NCBI RefSeq assembly: GCF_012999535.1
Contig: NZ_JABBWV010000007.1
Span: 186,001 to 250,000, forward strand
Direction: 5' to 3'
From: Microbispora sp. H11081
GTDB taxonomy: Bacteria; Actinomycetota; Actinomycetes; Streptosporangiales; Streptosporangiaceae
DNA: 64,000 nucleotides
Part shown: positions 8,770 through 16,927 of the stretch, piece by piece
How positions within the stretch are numbered: position 1 is the stretch's first letter
Layout of the letters: each line of letters begins with the position of its first letter
Made by a program: the position numbers and the translations under genes
Notes under the pieces: generated by a model
The model's database searches: none
Seen by the model: only the letters and a program-made list of their open reading frames with translations
Told to the model about the DNA's origin: nothing

Positions 8770-10140
8770 GTGCCCGTTCCGGCTCTTCTCCCTGCTTCTG
8801 TCCCCGTTTCCGTCTCGGCCGCGGCGCAGGCCGCCGACCCCAACCTGACTCTGGTCCTCAAGGTTCTGCCGGCTCTGGCCGTCATCCTGCTGGCCGCGGC
8901 GCTGTGCGGCCGGCTCGCGCTCCTCGTGATGCAGCCGCGCGTCGTCGGCGAGATGGTCGCCGGCGTGCTGCTCGGCCCGACGCTGCTCGGCGCGCTGTTC
9001 CCCGAGGCGCAGGCGGCCCTGTTCCCCGCCGACGTCAGGCCGGTCCTGTACGTGCTGAGCACCCTGGGCCTGACGCTCTACATGTTCCTCGTCGGGGCGG
9101 GGATCGACCACGACGCCCGGGCGCCGGGCGAACTGCGCAAGGCGAGCGTGCTGGCGACGTCGGGGATCCTCTCGCCGCTGCTCCTCGGCGGCGCCGCCGG
9201 TCTCGTCCTGTGGGAGCGCCTCTCCCGCCCCGACGTCGGCCGGGTGGAGTTCGCCCTGTTCCTCGGGGGCGCGCTGTCGCTGACCGCGTTCCCCATGCTC
9301 GCCAGGATCCTGTACGAACGCGGGCTGCAGCACACCCGGATCGGCAGGGTCGCCCTGCTGGCCGCCTCCCTCGACGACGCCGTGGCCTGGTGCCTGCTCG
9401 CGGCGCTGTCGGCGGTGCACCTGGGCGGGGGTGCCGGCGACACCCTGCGCACCATCGCACTCGCCGCGGGGTTCGCGGTGGTGATGCTCGGGGTGGTGGC
9501 TCCGCTGCTTCGCCCCCTGGGCCGCCGCGTCGCGCGGACCGGGACCCTCGGCAGCGGCGCCGTGTACGTGGTCGTCCTGGTGCCGCTCGTGGCCGGGTGG
9601 ATCACCGACGCGATCGGCGTCTACTCGGTGTTCGGCGGCTTCCTCGCGGGGCTGGCCATGCCGCGTCAGCCGGAGTTCCGCGCCGCCCTGCACGCCAAGA
9701 TGATGGATGTCGTATCGACCCTCCTGCTCCCCGTCTTCTTCGCGTTCTCCGGGCTGAACACCCACCTCGAAGGCATCGCCGGCGGCTCCACGCTCATGGC
9801 GTTCGCGCTGATCCTGGGCGTGGCCTTCTGCGGGAAGTACTTCGGCTGCGCGCTGGTGACGCGGGGCCTCGGGTTCGGCTGGCGAGAATCCTGGGCCATG
9901 GGCGCGATGATGAACGCCCGCGGGCTGATGATCCTCATCTTCATCAACATCGGCCTGGCGCAGGGCATGATCACGCAGGAGCTCTTCGCGATTCTCGTCC
10001 TCGTGGCCGTGATCACCACCGCGGCGGCCATGCCGCTGTACAAACTCGCGCTGCCGGAGCGTCACGAGCGGGCCGGCGTGGCACGCGCGGAGCCCGCGGC
10101 GACCCCCGTGACCGCCGCCAGCGATTCCAGTTTCAACTAG
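8770..10140 (+). CDS. Cation:proton antiporter (CPA2/KefB-like)
   Basis: A 456-residue polytopic membrane protein with about 12 hydrophobic segments. Typical CPA2 features are VVGEMVAGVLLGPTLLG in an early helix, LYMFLVGAGIDHDA, the half-helix region ALSLTAFPMLARIL, and the acidic pair SLDDAVAWCLLA expected to bind ions. The family exchanges Na+ or K+ for H+ across the plasma membrane. The GTG start at 8770 follows GGAGG by about 7 nt. It lies 40 bp after the P450 and before the two-component system, so it may serve export, pH or ion balance for the preceding pathway; similar antiporters also sit in antibiotic gene clusters. Confidence 0.9.
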   Translation: MPVPALLPASVPVSVSAAAQAADPNLTLVLKVLPALAVILLAAALCGRLALLVMQPRVVGEMVAGVLLGPTLLGALFPEAQAALFPADVRPVLYVLSTLGLTLYMFLVGAGIDHDARAPGELRKASVLATSGILSPLLLGGAAGLVLWERLSRPDVGRVEFALFLGGALSLTAFPMLARILYERGLQHTRIGRVALLAASLDDAVAWCLLAALSAVHLGGGAGDTLRTIALAAGFAVVMLGVVAPLLRPLGRRVARTGTLGSGAVYVVVLVPLVAGWITDAIGVYSVFGGFLAGLAMPRQPEFRAALHAKMMDVVSTLLLPVFFAFSGLNTHLEGIAGGSTLMAFALILGVAFCGKYFGCALVTRGLGFGWRESWAMGAMMNARGLMILIFINIGLAQGMITQELFAILVLVAVITTAAAMPLYKLALPERHERAGVARAEPAATPVTAASDSSFN

Positions 10141-10240
10141 TTTCATCCGTGCGTTCGAAAACCCGCAGAACACGGGGAGGTTCCCGGGGGCGGCGTACCG
10201 GTCTCTGGAAATCTCCCCGGCGCGGTGCCACGGTTGGCCG

Positions 10241-10930
10241 GTGGCACGGATACCGGGGACATCCGAACCGCGCTCACTGCGCCTGCTGCTCGTGGAGGAC
10301 GACCGCGAGCTGGGAGACATGCTGGCCGAGGTGTTCGTCGACCAGGGATACACGGTCGAGCGGGCACTGGAGGGCCAGCGTGGCCTGCACCTGGCGCTGA
10401 GCCGCCGATACGACGCGTTGATCATCGATCGCGGGCTGCCCGTGGTCGACGGGCTCGACCTGCTGCGGCGGCTGCGCAGGCAGGCGGTCGCCGTGCCGGT
10501 GCTGATGCTCACCGCCTTCGGCGACCTCGCCGACCGGGTCGCGGGACTCGACGCGGGCGCCGAGGACTACCTGGTCAAGCCGTTCGAGATCGACGAACTG
10601 CTGGCCAGGGTTCGTGCCCTGCACCGCAGGAACCTGGACCAGGCCGCGCTGCTGCCGCTCGGCGATGGCTGGCTCGACTCCGCGTCCTCCACCGTACGGC
10701 TGCCGTCCGGCGAGCAGGTGACGCTGTCGGGGCGGGAGTCCCGGCTGCTGCACGCGCTGGCGGCCAGGCCCAGGCAGGTGCACACGCGGGCGTCGCTGCG
10801 GCAGCGCGTCTTCGACGGAGCCAGGACCGAGGCCATCGTCGACACCTACGTCTACTACCTGCGCAACAAGCTGGGGCCCGGCGTCGTACGCACCGTGCGG
10901 GGCGTGGGATACCGGTTGGGTGAGCTGTGA
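10241..10930 (+). CDS. OmpR/PhoB-family response regulator
   Basis: A 229-residue regulator. The receiver domain (about 14-125) has the acidic pocket VEDD, phospho-acceptor D63 in ALIIDRGLP and the conserved lysine K113 in DYLVKPFEIDEL. The winged-helix output domain (about 138-228) ends IVDTYVYYLRNKLGPGVVRTVRGVGYRLG, the standard OmpR signature. The GTG start at 10241 has no clear ribosome site, and the next in-frame alternatives would truncate the receiver domain. Its last bases overlap the start of the histidine kinase. Targets could include the cluster upstream. Confidence 0.93.
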   Translation: MARIPGTSEPRSLRLLLVEDDRELGDMLAEVFVDQGYTVERALEGQRGLHLALSRRYDALIIDRGLPVVDGLDLLRRLRRQAVAVPVLMLTAFGDLADRVAGLDAGAEDYLVKPFEIDELLARVRALHRRNLDQAALLPLGDGWLDSASSTVRLPSGEQVTLSGRESRLLHALAARPRQVHTRASLRQRVFDGARTEAIVDTYVYYLRNKLGPGVVRTVRGVGYRLGEL

Positions 10931-12297
10931 CGGAGACACGGGCCTTCGATCCGGAGCGGCGCCTGCTGGCCCACGCCCGCCGCCGGATCACCGCCCAGGT
11001 GGCGGCCGTGTTCTCGCTCGCGATCGCCCTGCTGGGTGCGCTGGTCTACGGCCTCGTGGTCGACCAGCAGAACGCCACCGCCCAGCGCGACCTGGCCGTG
11101 GCCGCGGTGTCGGCGCCGATGGACCACCCGCCGCCCTGCGTCTGGCTGTTCGAACTCCGGGCGGGCACGGTGCGGGGCACCCTGGGGGCGCCTGAGGGCC
11201 TTCCGGTGCGCGAGACCCTCGACCTGGTCGCCGCCGACAGACGCACCCGGGTCGACGTCGTGGAGGCCGGCGGCCAGACGTACCTGGTCCGTACGCAGTG
11301 GCGCGGGGACATGCCCACGCAGGCGGCGATGGACCTGTACTTCCCCCTCAGGGAACGGGAGCGCCTGCTGCGCACGCTCTGCGCGGCCGAGGTGGCGGCC
11401 CTGCTCGCGGCGTTCCTGATCGGCGAGGTCCTCGCCCGCAGGGCGATCGAGCCGCTGGGCGAGGCACTCGACCGGCAGCGCAGGTTCACCGCCGACGTCA
11501 GCCACGAACTGCGCAGTCCGCTGGCCCGCCTGCACGTCCGCGCGCAGCTCACCGCCCGGCGCATGCGGCGGGAGGCCGATCCTCTCGTCGCCGTGAGCGA
11601 CGTCGACCGGCTCGCCACCGGCATCGGGCAACTGGGCGAGGTGATCGAGGACCTGTTGCTGTCGAACGAGCTCAGGCAGCGACGGCGGTCGTTCCGGCCG
11701 GTGGACCTGGCCGCGCTCGCCGAGGAGTCGGCCGACGCCGAGGCGGCCCGGGCCGGGCAGCAGGGGGTGACGATCGCCCTGCGCCGGGATCCTGGCGATC
11801 ACGTCGTGTACGGAGCGCCGTCCGCGCTGCGCCGGGTGATCTCCGCGCTGCTCGACAACGCGCTCCGCCACACTCCCGCCGGTGGCCACATCTGGGTGAC
11901 CGTGCGCTCGGAGCCGGAGACCATCCGGCTCGGCGTGCGGGACGACGGCACGGGCCTGGACCCGCGTGACGGCGACCGCCTGCTGACCAGACATGTCGGC
12001 GCGCCCCACGCCGGAGGTCTGGGCATCGGTCTGGCTCTCGTGAGCGAGGTGATGGACGCGCACGGCGGCGAGATCGAGATCGACGGGCGGCCTGGCGCCG
12101 GAGCCGTCTTCACCATCCGTCTCCCACGGGCCGGGCCCGACCCCGATCCGCCCGCTTCCCGGGTCTTCCCGCAGGCGGGCCGGAGGCGAGGCGACCTGAG
12201 AGCCGGACGTGACCGCAGGCGGCACCGGCGACGCCTCCCCGTCGTCTTCCGGGACCTGCGGGGCCCTCAGCCGGGCCGGCGCGCGCTGAGGGGCTGA
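10927..12297 (+). CDS. Sensor histidine kinase (partner of the response regulator at 10241)
   Basis: A 456-residue membrane kinase. TM1 spans about 24-46 (AAVFSLAIALLGALVYGLVV), followed by a short extracellular region and TM2 near 155-175. Then comes the dimerisation domain with phospho-histidine H193 in ADVSHELRSPLARL, the N-box LLDNALRHT and the glycine boxes DDGTGLD and GLGIGLAL. No HAMP domain is obvious. GTG at 10927 overlaps the regulator stop (GTGA). The kinase domain appears complete at VFTIRLPRA; a further 50 or so Arg/Pro-rich residues have no family counterpart and run 31 bp into the opposing TetR gene, so the natural stop may have been lost. Confidence 0.92.
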   Translation: MTETRAFDPERRLLAHARRRITAQVAAVFSLAIALLGALVYGLVVDQQNATAQRDLAVAAVSAPMDHPPPCVWLFELRAGTVRGTLGAPEGLPVRETLDLVAADRRTRVDVVEAGGQTYLVRTQWRGDMPTQAAMDLYFPLRERERLLRTLCAAEVAALLAAFLIGEVLARRAIEPLGEALDRQRRFTADVSHELRSPLARLHVRAQLTARRMRREADPLVAVSDVDRLATGIGQLGEVIEDLLLSNELRQRRRSFRPVDLAALAEESADAEAARAGQQGVTIALRRDPGDHVVYGAPSALRRVISALLDNALRHTPAGGHIWVTVRSEPETIRLGVRDDGTGLDPRDGDRLLTRHVGAPHAGGLGIGLALVSEVMDAHGGEIEIDGRPGAGAVFTIRLPRAGPDPDPPASRVFPQAGRRRGDLRAGRDRRRHRRRLPVVFRDLRGPQPGRRALRG

Positions 12298-12890
12298 TCG
12301 GACATGGTCGCGGCGTCGAGCAGCGCCTTCGCGGCCGACCTGGCGCGCTCCGCCGGGCGGTCGGCCGTGCCCATGGCGGCGGCGACGATGGCACCCTCCG
12401 TCAGCAGCAGGAGCTGGTCCGCGAGCAGGTCGGGGTCGGCCGCGCCCGCCTCGGCGGCGAGCGCGCGGAGCCGGGCCCGCAGCGCGCCCTTGTGCCCCCG
12501 TGCCGCCGCCGCGACGGGCGGCGACGCGGGGCCGAGCTCACCGAAGGCGTTGATGAAGGCGCAGCCGCGGAAGTCGGCCGTGCGGAACCACTCGGACAGG
12601 AATTCGAAGACGGCGAGCACGCGCTCGCGGGGATCGGCGACACGGCCGACGTGATCGGCCAGGGCCGCGTTCCACCGCAGGTCTCGATGTTCCAGATACG
12701 CCCCCACCAGCGCGTCCTTGGAGGCGTAGCACTGGTAGAGCCGCTTGAGCGAGACCCCGGCCGCGTCCCGGACCTCGTCCATGCCCACGGCCTGGATGCC
12801 GCGCGCGTAGAACAGGCGCTCGGCGGCGTCGAGGACGCGGCGGCGCGCCTCGTCCGCGTCCATCCGGCCGCGCCGGATTCCGTCCACCAT
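12267..12890 (-). CDS. TetR/AcrR-family transcriptional regulator
   Basis: A 207-residue repressor-type regulator. Residues about 12-58 form the TetR HTH: ARRRVLDAAERLFYARGIQAVGMDEV followed by GVSLKRLYQCYASKDALV. The remainder is the helical ligand-binding domain with WFRTADFRGCAFINAF, like TetR proteins of the YcdC/LmrA type. The gene is divergent from the NTF2-like gene, and two copies of a palindrome with core AACGATCGTT lie between them, best explained as its own operators. Its 3' end overlaps the histidine kinase gene on the other strand. Confidence 0.92.
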   Translation of the reverse strand: MVDGIRRGRMDADEARRRVLDAAERLFYARGIQAVGMDEVRDAAGVSLKRLYQCYASKDALVGAYLEHRDLRWNAALADHVGRVADPRERVLAVFEFLSEWFRTADFRGCAFINAFGELGPASPPVAAAARGHKGALRARLRALAAEAGAADPDLLADQLLLLTEGAIVAAAMGTADRPAERARSAAKALLDAATMSDQPLSARRPG

Positions 12891-12905
12891 CCCCTCCTCG
12901 CCAAG

Positions 12906-12950
12906 GAAAACGATCGTTCTCTACAATACGTCGAGAGAACGATCGTTCTC
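12906..12950. promoter_or_regulatory. Tandem palindromic operators of the TetR regulator
   Basis: Two copies of a 16-bp palindrome: GAAAACGATCGTTCTC (12906-12921, one mismatch from symmetry) and GAGAACGATCGTTCTC (12935-12950, perfect). Their centres are 29 bp apart. A TACAAT -10-like hexamer at 12922-12927 lies between them, so a bound repressor would cover the promoter region. They sit in the 85-bp gap between the divergent TetR (start 12890) and NTF2-like (start 12976) genes. Confidence 0.85.
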
Positions 12951-12975
12951 GTTGTCGTACGGGAGGTAACCCACC

Positions 12976-13434
12976 ATGAGCACACGCCCGCCGCTTCCGC
13001 CGTTCACCGAGGAGACCGCCAGGCAGAAGGTGCAGGCCGCCGAGGACGCCTGGAACAGCAGAGACCCTGAACGCGTCGCGCTCGCGTACACGGAGGACTC
13101 GGTGTGGCGCAACCGGTCGGAGTTCGTGACCGGACGTGCGGAGATCGTCGCCTTCCTGCGCCGCAAGTGGGAGCGCGAGCGGGACTACGCCCTGCGCAAG
13201 GACCTGTGGACGTTCGGCGGCGACCGCATCGCCGTGCGGTTCCAGTACGAGTGGCACGACGCGGAAGGCCGCTGGTGGCGCAGCTACGGCAACGAGCTGT
13301 GGGAGTTCACCGCGGAGGGCCTGATGAGCCGCAGGGAGGCGAGCATCAACGACGTGCCGATCGAGGAGAGCGAGCGGCGCATCCGCGGCCCGCGCCCCGA
13401 GTCGGAACACGGCGCGGGCATTCCGCTCGCCTGA
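12976..13434 (+). CDS. DUF1348 / NTF2-like protein
   Basis: A 152-residue protein of the nuclear-transport-factor-2 fold, DUF1348 group: [30 protein letters not shown], then the long conserved stretch [21 protein letters not shown], and [24 protein letters not shown]. The family is small, cytosolic and without a confirmed reaction. ATG at 12976 has GGGAGGT about 8 nt upstream. It is under apparent control of the divergent TetR regulator through two palindromes, which suggests an inducible stress or detoxification role; that role is inferred. Confidence 0.88.
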   Translation: MSTRPPLPPFTEETARQKVQAAEDAWNSRDPERVALAYTEDSVWRNRSEFVTGRAEIVAFLRRKWERERDYALRKDLWTFGGDRIAVRFQYEWHDAEGRWWRSYGNELWEFTAEGLMSRREASINDVPIEESERRIRGPRPESEHGAGIPLA

Positions 13435-13479
13435 TCAGGGCTCGCGCCGTGGGCGTACGGTTTTGTCGGACGGCTCGGA

Positions 13480-13485
13480 TACGTT
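13480..13485 (+). promoter_or_regulatory. Possible leaderless -10 box of the SWIM/MoxR operon
   Basis: TACGTT, 7 nt before the ATG at 13493, the spacing seen for leaderless actinobacterial genes. No -35 element was seen at a suitable distance. The gap after the previous gene is only 58 bp. Confidence 0.4.
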
Positions 13486-13492
13486 CCGGATC

Positions 13493-13996
13493 ATGACAGA
13501 CCGTTCCCCCGACGGCGCGCTCGTCTGGGCGCGAAACAGCAGGCTGCGGGTAGTGCCGCCGGTCCAGCCGCGCAAGCTGGCGAAGGTCCCCTTCGTCGAG
13601 TTGGCGGACGGCCGGCTGCAGGGTGTGGTGTCGAGCGGCTCGGACATCGAACGGGTCTACGTGTCCTCCATCGCCGCCGGCACCCACAACTACAACTGCA
13701 GCACCAACAACAACCGCCCCTGCGGCGGCCTGTACGGCTCGCCGTGCAAGCACCTGCGGGCCCTGGTCGCCGAGGCCGTCGTGCAGTACGGCACCGGCCG
13801 CGTGGCCCGCTATCTGCGGGCCGAGGTCCCCGAGGGTGCGGAGCTGGCCGACTGCCTGCACGGCGTCCACGAGCCCGCCCCCGCCGCGGTCGTGTTCAGC
13901 CGGTTCCTGCGTCACCTGGCCTACCTGGAGGTGCCAGACACCACCCTGCCCATCCCGGAGCTGCACTGGTTCCCCGCCACCGGGGCGGTGCGCTGA
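13493..13996 (+). CDS. SWIM-type zinc-finger protein (MoxR-vWA operon, first gene)
   Basis: A 167-residue protein. A zinc-binding signature lies at C69, C77, C85 and H87 (NCSTNNNRPCGGLYGSPCKHLRAL), the CxnCxnCxH pattern of SWIM domains, which bind DNA or protein. The preceding segment, ARNSRLRVVPPVQPRKLAKVPFVELADGRLQGVVSSGSDIERVYVSS, is the usual lead-in of bacterial SWIM proteins, with SGS.. YHVSS-type residues. The ATG at 13493 gives the expected start; an upstream in-frame alternative at 13463 adds ten residues. The stop overlaps the next start (TGATG). Together with the 473-residue next gene it approximates the length of E. coli YehQ, so the pair may be a split version of that protein. 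Confidence 0.85.
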   Translation: MTDRSPDGALVWARNSRLRVVPPVQPRKLAKVPFVELADGRLQGVVSSGSDIERVYVSSIAAGTHNYNCSTNNNRPCGGLYGSPCKHLRALVAEAVVQYGTGRVARYLRAEVPEGAELADCLHGVHEPAPAAVVFSRFLRHLAYLEVPDTTLPIPELHWFPATGAVR

Positions 13997-15417
13997 TGCT
14001 CGCCGTACAGGCCGCCGCCCTGCTCGGCGACGCGGGCGGCCCGGGCGGCTCCGGCGAGGGGACCGGGGAGGCGCTCGCCCTGCTGGACGGATTCGACGAC
14101 GCCCTGGTGCACGGCCTCGCCCGGCTCGCCGACGAACGCGCGGACGCGGTGGCCGCGCTGGCCGCGGCGTTCGCCGCGACTCCCCTCGGCGGCCGGCTGG
14201 CGGAGGCCGCCGGCGCGGTCGTGTCCGGATCGATCGCCCAGGAGCATCTCACGGCCCTGGCGGGCGGCCGGATCGCGTTGTCAGGCGCGGTGCACGACGC
14301 CCTGCTCGGCGGCCTGGACGCCGCCCTGGGGCGGGAGCGCGCGGAGTGGCCGTCGACGTCCGGCGGTTCCGCCGCCGAGCCGGCCGTAGCCGCGCTCGAC
14401 GGGGTCCGGTCGTGGCTGCGCGAGCTGGCCATCACCGGCTGGCGCGGCGTAGACCACGACCTCGTCTCCACGGCGGACCAGGTCATCGGGGCGCTGCTCG
14501 GCACTCCGGCGCTGCGCAGGCTCGCGGTGCTGCTGGACGGTTTCGCCGCCGAACTGCGCGCGTCCTGCCCGATCGGCTCGGCGGAGCACCTGCCTGTACG
14601 GCGCTGGGCCGACCTGTGGGCCCGGGCCGTGCTGCTGTCGCAGGACGGCGTCCTGACCGATGAGCCCGCCCCCGCCGCCACGGTGTCGGGACGGCTGCTG
14701 CTGCTCGGCGTCGACGTCCACGAGCACGGCACCGCCGTCCAGTTCCAGGTGCACGCCGTCCTGGAGCCCGCCGACGGCGGCCGGTCCCGGCTGGTGCGCA
14801 CCTCCGTCACGGTGGCCAAGGTCGACACGATCGCCGGGCCCTCGCTGTGGAAGCTGCCGTGGCGCCACAAGGTGCTGCTGGCGGCGCTGGCGGGAAGCCG
14901 CAGCGTCGAGATCACGGACCTGCCCCTGCTCGACAGCGGCGACCTCGTCTGGGACGACGACCGCGCGGCCCTGGGCGAGTCGGCGGACCCGCTGGCCACG
15001 GCCCGGCTGTGCCTGCCAGGGGTGCTCGCCCCTGCGGTGCCGCCCCTCGAACGGGCGCCGGTGCGGATCGCGGAACCCGTGCTCGTGGAGGGCTACAAGG
15101 TCACCAAGGACGGCTCCTTCGACCTCGGCGGAACGGTCGTCGCCGTGGACACGGAACGGCTGCCCGACTGCGGCCCGCTCACGCCCAGGCTGGTGGCGGC
15201 CTCGTCGGCGTGCGTGGGGCTGGTCCGGTGGGACGGCGGCCACTGGACGCTGCAACCGCTGGCCGTGCGGACGAAGGTCAAGCGGGAGGCCATGGTCGTC
15301 GCCACCGGCGACTGGGCGCTCGGCCCCACCGACCCCAAGGCGGCCAAGGCCGAGGCCAGGGCCGCGGACGCGGTGGCCGTGCTGCGGGAGCGAGCGGGGC
15401 GGTTGCTGAGACGATGA
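13996..15417 (+). CDS. Uncharacterised subunit of the SWIM/MoxR-vWA operon
   Basis: A 473-residue soluble protein rich in Ala and Leu helices in its first half (for example ALVHGLARLADERADAVAALAAAFA) and a more beta-rich second half (RLLLLGVDVHEHGTAVQFQVHAVLEP, then RAPVRIAEPVLVEGYKVTKDGSFDLGGTVVA). No enzyme motif or membrane segment is visible. The ATG at 13996 overlaps the SWIM gene stop, and its own stop overlaps the vWA start (ATGA), so its product should be made in proportion to theirs. It may correspond to DUF5691 or to the C-terminal part of YehQ-like proteins; neither was verified. Confidence 0.8.
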   Translation: MLAVQAAALLGDAGGPGGSGEGTGEALALLDGFDDALVHGLARLADERADAVAALAAAFAATPLGGRLAEAAGAVVSGSIAQEHLTALAGGRIALSGAVHDALLGGLDAALGRERAEWPSTSGGSAAEPAVAALDGVRSWLRELAITGWRGVDHDLVSTADQVIGALLGTPALRRLAVLLDGFAAELRASCPIGSAEHLPVRRWADLWARAVLLSQDGVLTDEPAPAATVSGRLLLLGVDVHEHGTAVQFQVHAVLEPADGGRSRLVRTSVTVAKVDTIAGPSLWKLPWRHKVLLAALAGSRSVEITDLPLLDSGDLVWDDDRAALGESADPLATARLCLPGVLAPAVPPLERAPVRIAEPVLVEGYKVTKDGSFDLGGTVVAVDTERLPDCGPLTPRLVAASSACVGLVRWDGGHWTLQPLAVRTKVKREAMVVATGDWALGPTDPKAAKAEARAADAVAVLRERAGRLLRR

Positions 15418-16916
15418 GCGACGACATCTCCACAAACGCCCACGGGTCCGTGTCACCGGTCGTCTCCACGGCGGGGGACGGCCGGGCGAACGCCGACAGG
15501 AACCGGCGTCAGCTGCTCTACTGGCGGCTGCTGGCCCGCTTGTTCGACCACGAGGAGCAGCCCGCTCTGGAGACCGCGAGCGTCGCGGTCGTCGGCGACC
15601 TTGGCCTGCCCGCAGGGCTGCTCGACCCGGCCGTGTCTGTCGACTCGCTGGTGCAGCGCTTCCCCGAACTCGCCGCCGAGTTCGAGAGCCTGCGCGCGCC
15701 GATGGAGCACGCGGAGGGCGGTGAGGTCCGCAGGGCGGCGCTGGTCTCGAAGCTGCTGCTCAACGTCTTCGCCACCGGTGCGGGCGACGTCAGCGCCACC
15801 CAGCTCGCCACCTGGCAGCAGGACGCCGCCTGGCTCAAGCGCGCCCTGTGCGCGGGGCCGGTGCCAGGACCGGGAGCGGGCGCGGGCCTGGGAACGGATG
15901 CCGGAGAGCCGGGCGGCGCGTCCGGCGCGGCGGCCGGGACCGGGCCGGATGCCGGACCTGCGGCCGGGTCCGGGCAGGGTCCCGGCGGCGGGACCGGCCG
16001 TGAGATCGACGCGGGACTGAGCGGCGACCTGGCCAAGGTGCTGGCCGACATCGAGGCCGGGCTGGTCAGCCGCATGCGCCTGCGCGAGGTGCTGGCGGAC
16101 CCGGCCCTGGCGAGGCGGCTCACGCCCAGCATGTCGCTGGTCGAGCAGTTGCTGCGCGACAAGGCCAACCTCTCGGGGGTGGCGCTCGCCAACGCCAAGG
16201 CGCTGATCCGCAGGTTCGTCGACGAGGTCGCGGAGGTGCTGCGCACCCAGGTCGAGAAGGCCGGCGCGGGCACGATCGACAGGTCGGTGCCGCCCAAGCG
16301 GGTGTTCCGCAACCTGGATCTCGACCGGACGATCTGGAAGAACCTCACCAACTACAGCCCCGAGGACCAGCGGCTCTACGTCGACCGGCTCTACTACCGG
16401 CACACCGCCCGCCGGACCACCCCGGCCCGGCTGATCGTCGTGGTCGACCAGTCGGGGTCGATGGTCGACTCCATGGTCAACTGCACGATCCTCGCGTCGA
16501 TCTTCGCAGGGCTGCCCAAGGTGGACGTCCACCTGATCGCGTACGACACGAGGGCGCTCGATCTCACGCCGTGGGTGCACGACCCGTTCGAGGTGCTGCT
16601 GCGCACCAACCTGGGCGGTGGCAACGACGGCCCCGTCGCGATGGCCATGGCCCAGCCGAAGATCGCCGACCCGCGCAACACGGTGATGGTGTGGATCTCG
16701 GACTTCTACGAGTTCGACCGGTCGCAGCCGCTCTTCGACGCCATCCAGGCGGTGCACCGCTCCGGGGTCAAGTTCATCCCGGTCGGCTCGGTGAACAGCT
16801 CGGGTCACCAGAGCGTGAACCCGTGGTTCCGGCAGAAGCTCAAGGACCTCGGCACGCCCGTCATCTCCGGCCACATTCGCAAGCTCGTGTTCGAACTGAA
16901 GAACTTCCTCGCCTAG
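15414..16916 (+). CDS. vWA-domain protein, CoxE/YehP-like
   Basis: A 500-residue protein. The N-terminal half is helical (LLYWRLLARLFDHEEQPALE). A low-complexity Gly/Pro/Ala linker runs about 145-205. A helical region follows, then a C-terminal von Willebrand A domain with an intact metal-dependent adhesion motif: D345, S347 and S349 in VVVDQSGSM, a Thr in LRTNLGGGNDGP and WISDFYEF. vWA proteins of this type pair with MoxR AAA+ ATPases to remodel or insert cofactors into partner proteins. ATG at 15414 overlaps the previous stop by 4 nt. The MoxR gene follows 11 bp downstream. It is longer than E. coli YehP mainly because of the linker. Confidence 0.9.
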   Translation: MSDDISTNAHGSVSPVVSTAGDGRANADRNRRQLLYWRLLARLFDHEEQPALETASVAVVGDLGLPAGLLDPAVSVDSLVQRFPELAAEFESLRAPMEHAEGGEVRRAALVSKLLLNVFATGAGDVSATQLATWQQDAAWLKRALCAGPVPGPGAGAGLGTDAGEPGGASGAAAGTGPDAGPAAGSGQGPGGGTGREIDAGLSGDLAKVLADIEAGLVSRMRLREVLADPALARRLTPSMSLVEQLLRDKANLSGVALANAKALIRRFVDEVAEVLRTQVEKAGAGTIDRSVPPKRVFRNLDLDRTIWKNLTNYSPEDQRLYVDRLYYRHTARRTTPARLIVVVDQSGSMVDSMVNCTILASIFAGLPKVDVHLIAYDTRALDLTPWVHDPFEVLLRTNLGGGNDGPVAMAMAQPKIADPRNTVMVWISDFYEFDRSQPLFDAIQAVHRSGVKFIPVGSVNSSGHQSVNPWFRQKLKDLGTPVISGHIRKLVFELKNFLA

Positions 16917-16927
16917 GAGACCCCCAC

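Noticed and set aside
6732-9062. 776-codon minus-strand open frame opposite the P450
   Set aside because: Low-complexity antisense composition, while the plus strand carries intact oxidase and P450 motifs.
3129-10140. Classical NRPS or PKS cluster
   Set aside because: The adenylate-forming enzyme stands alone; no condensation, ketosynthase or carrier domain is present.
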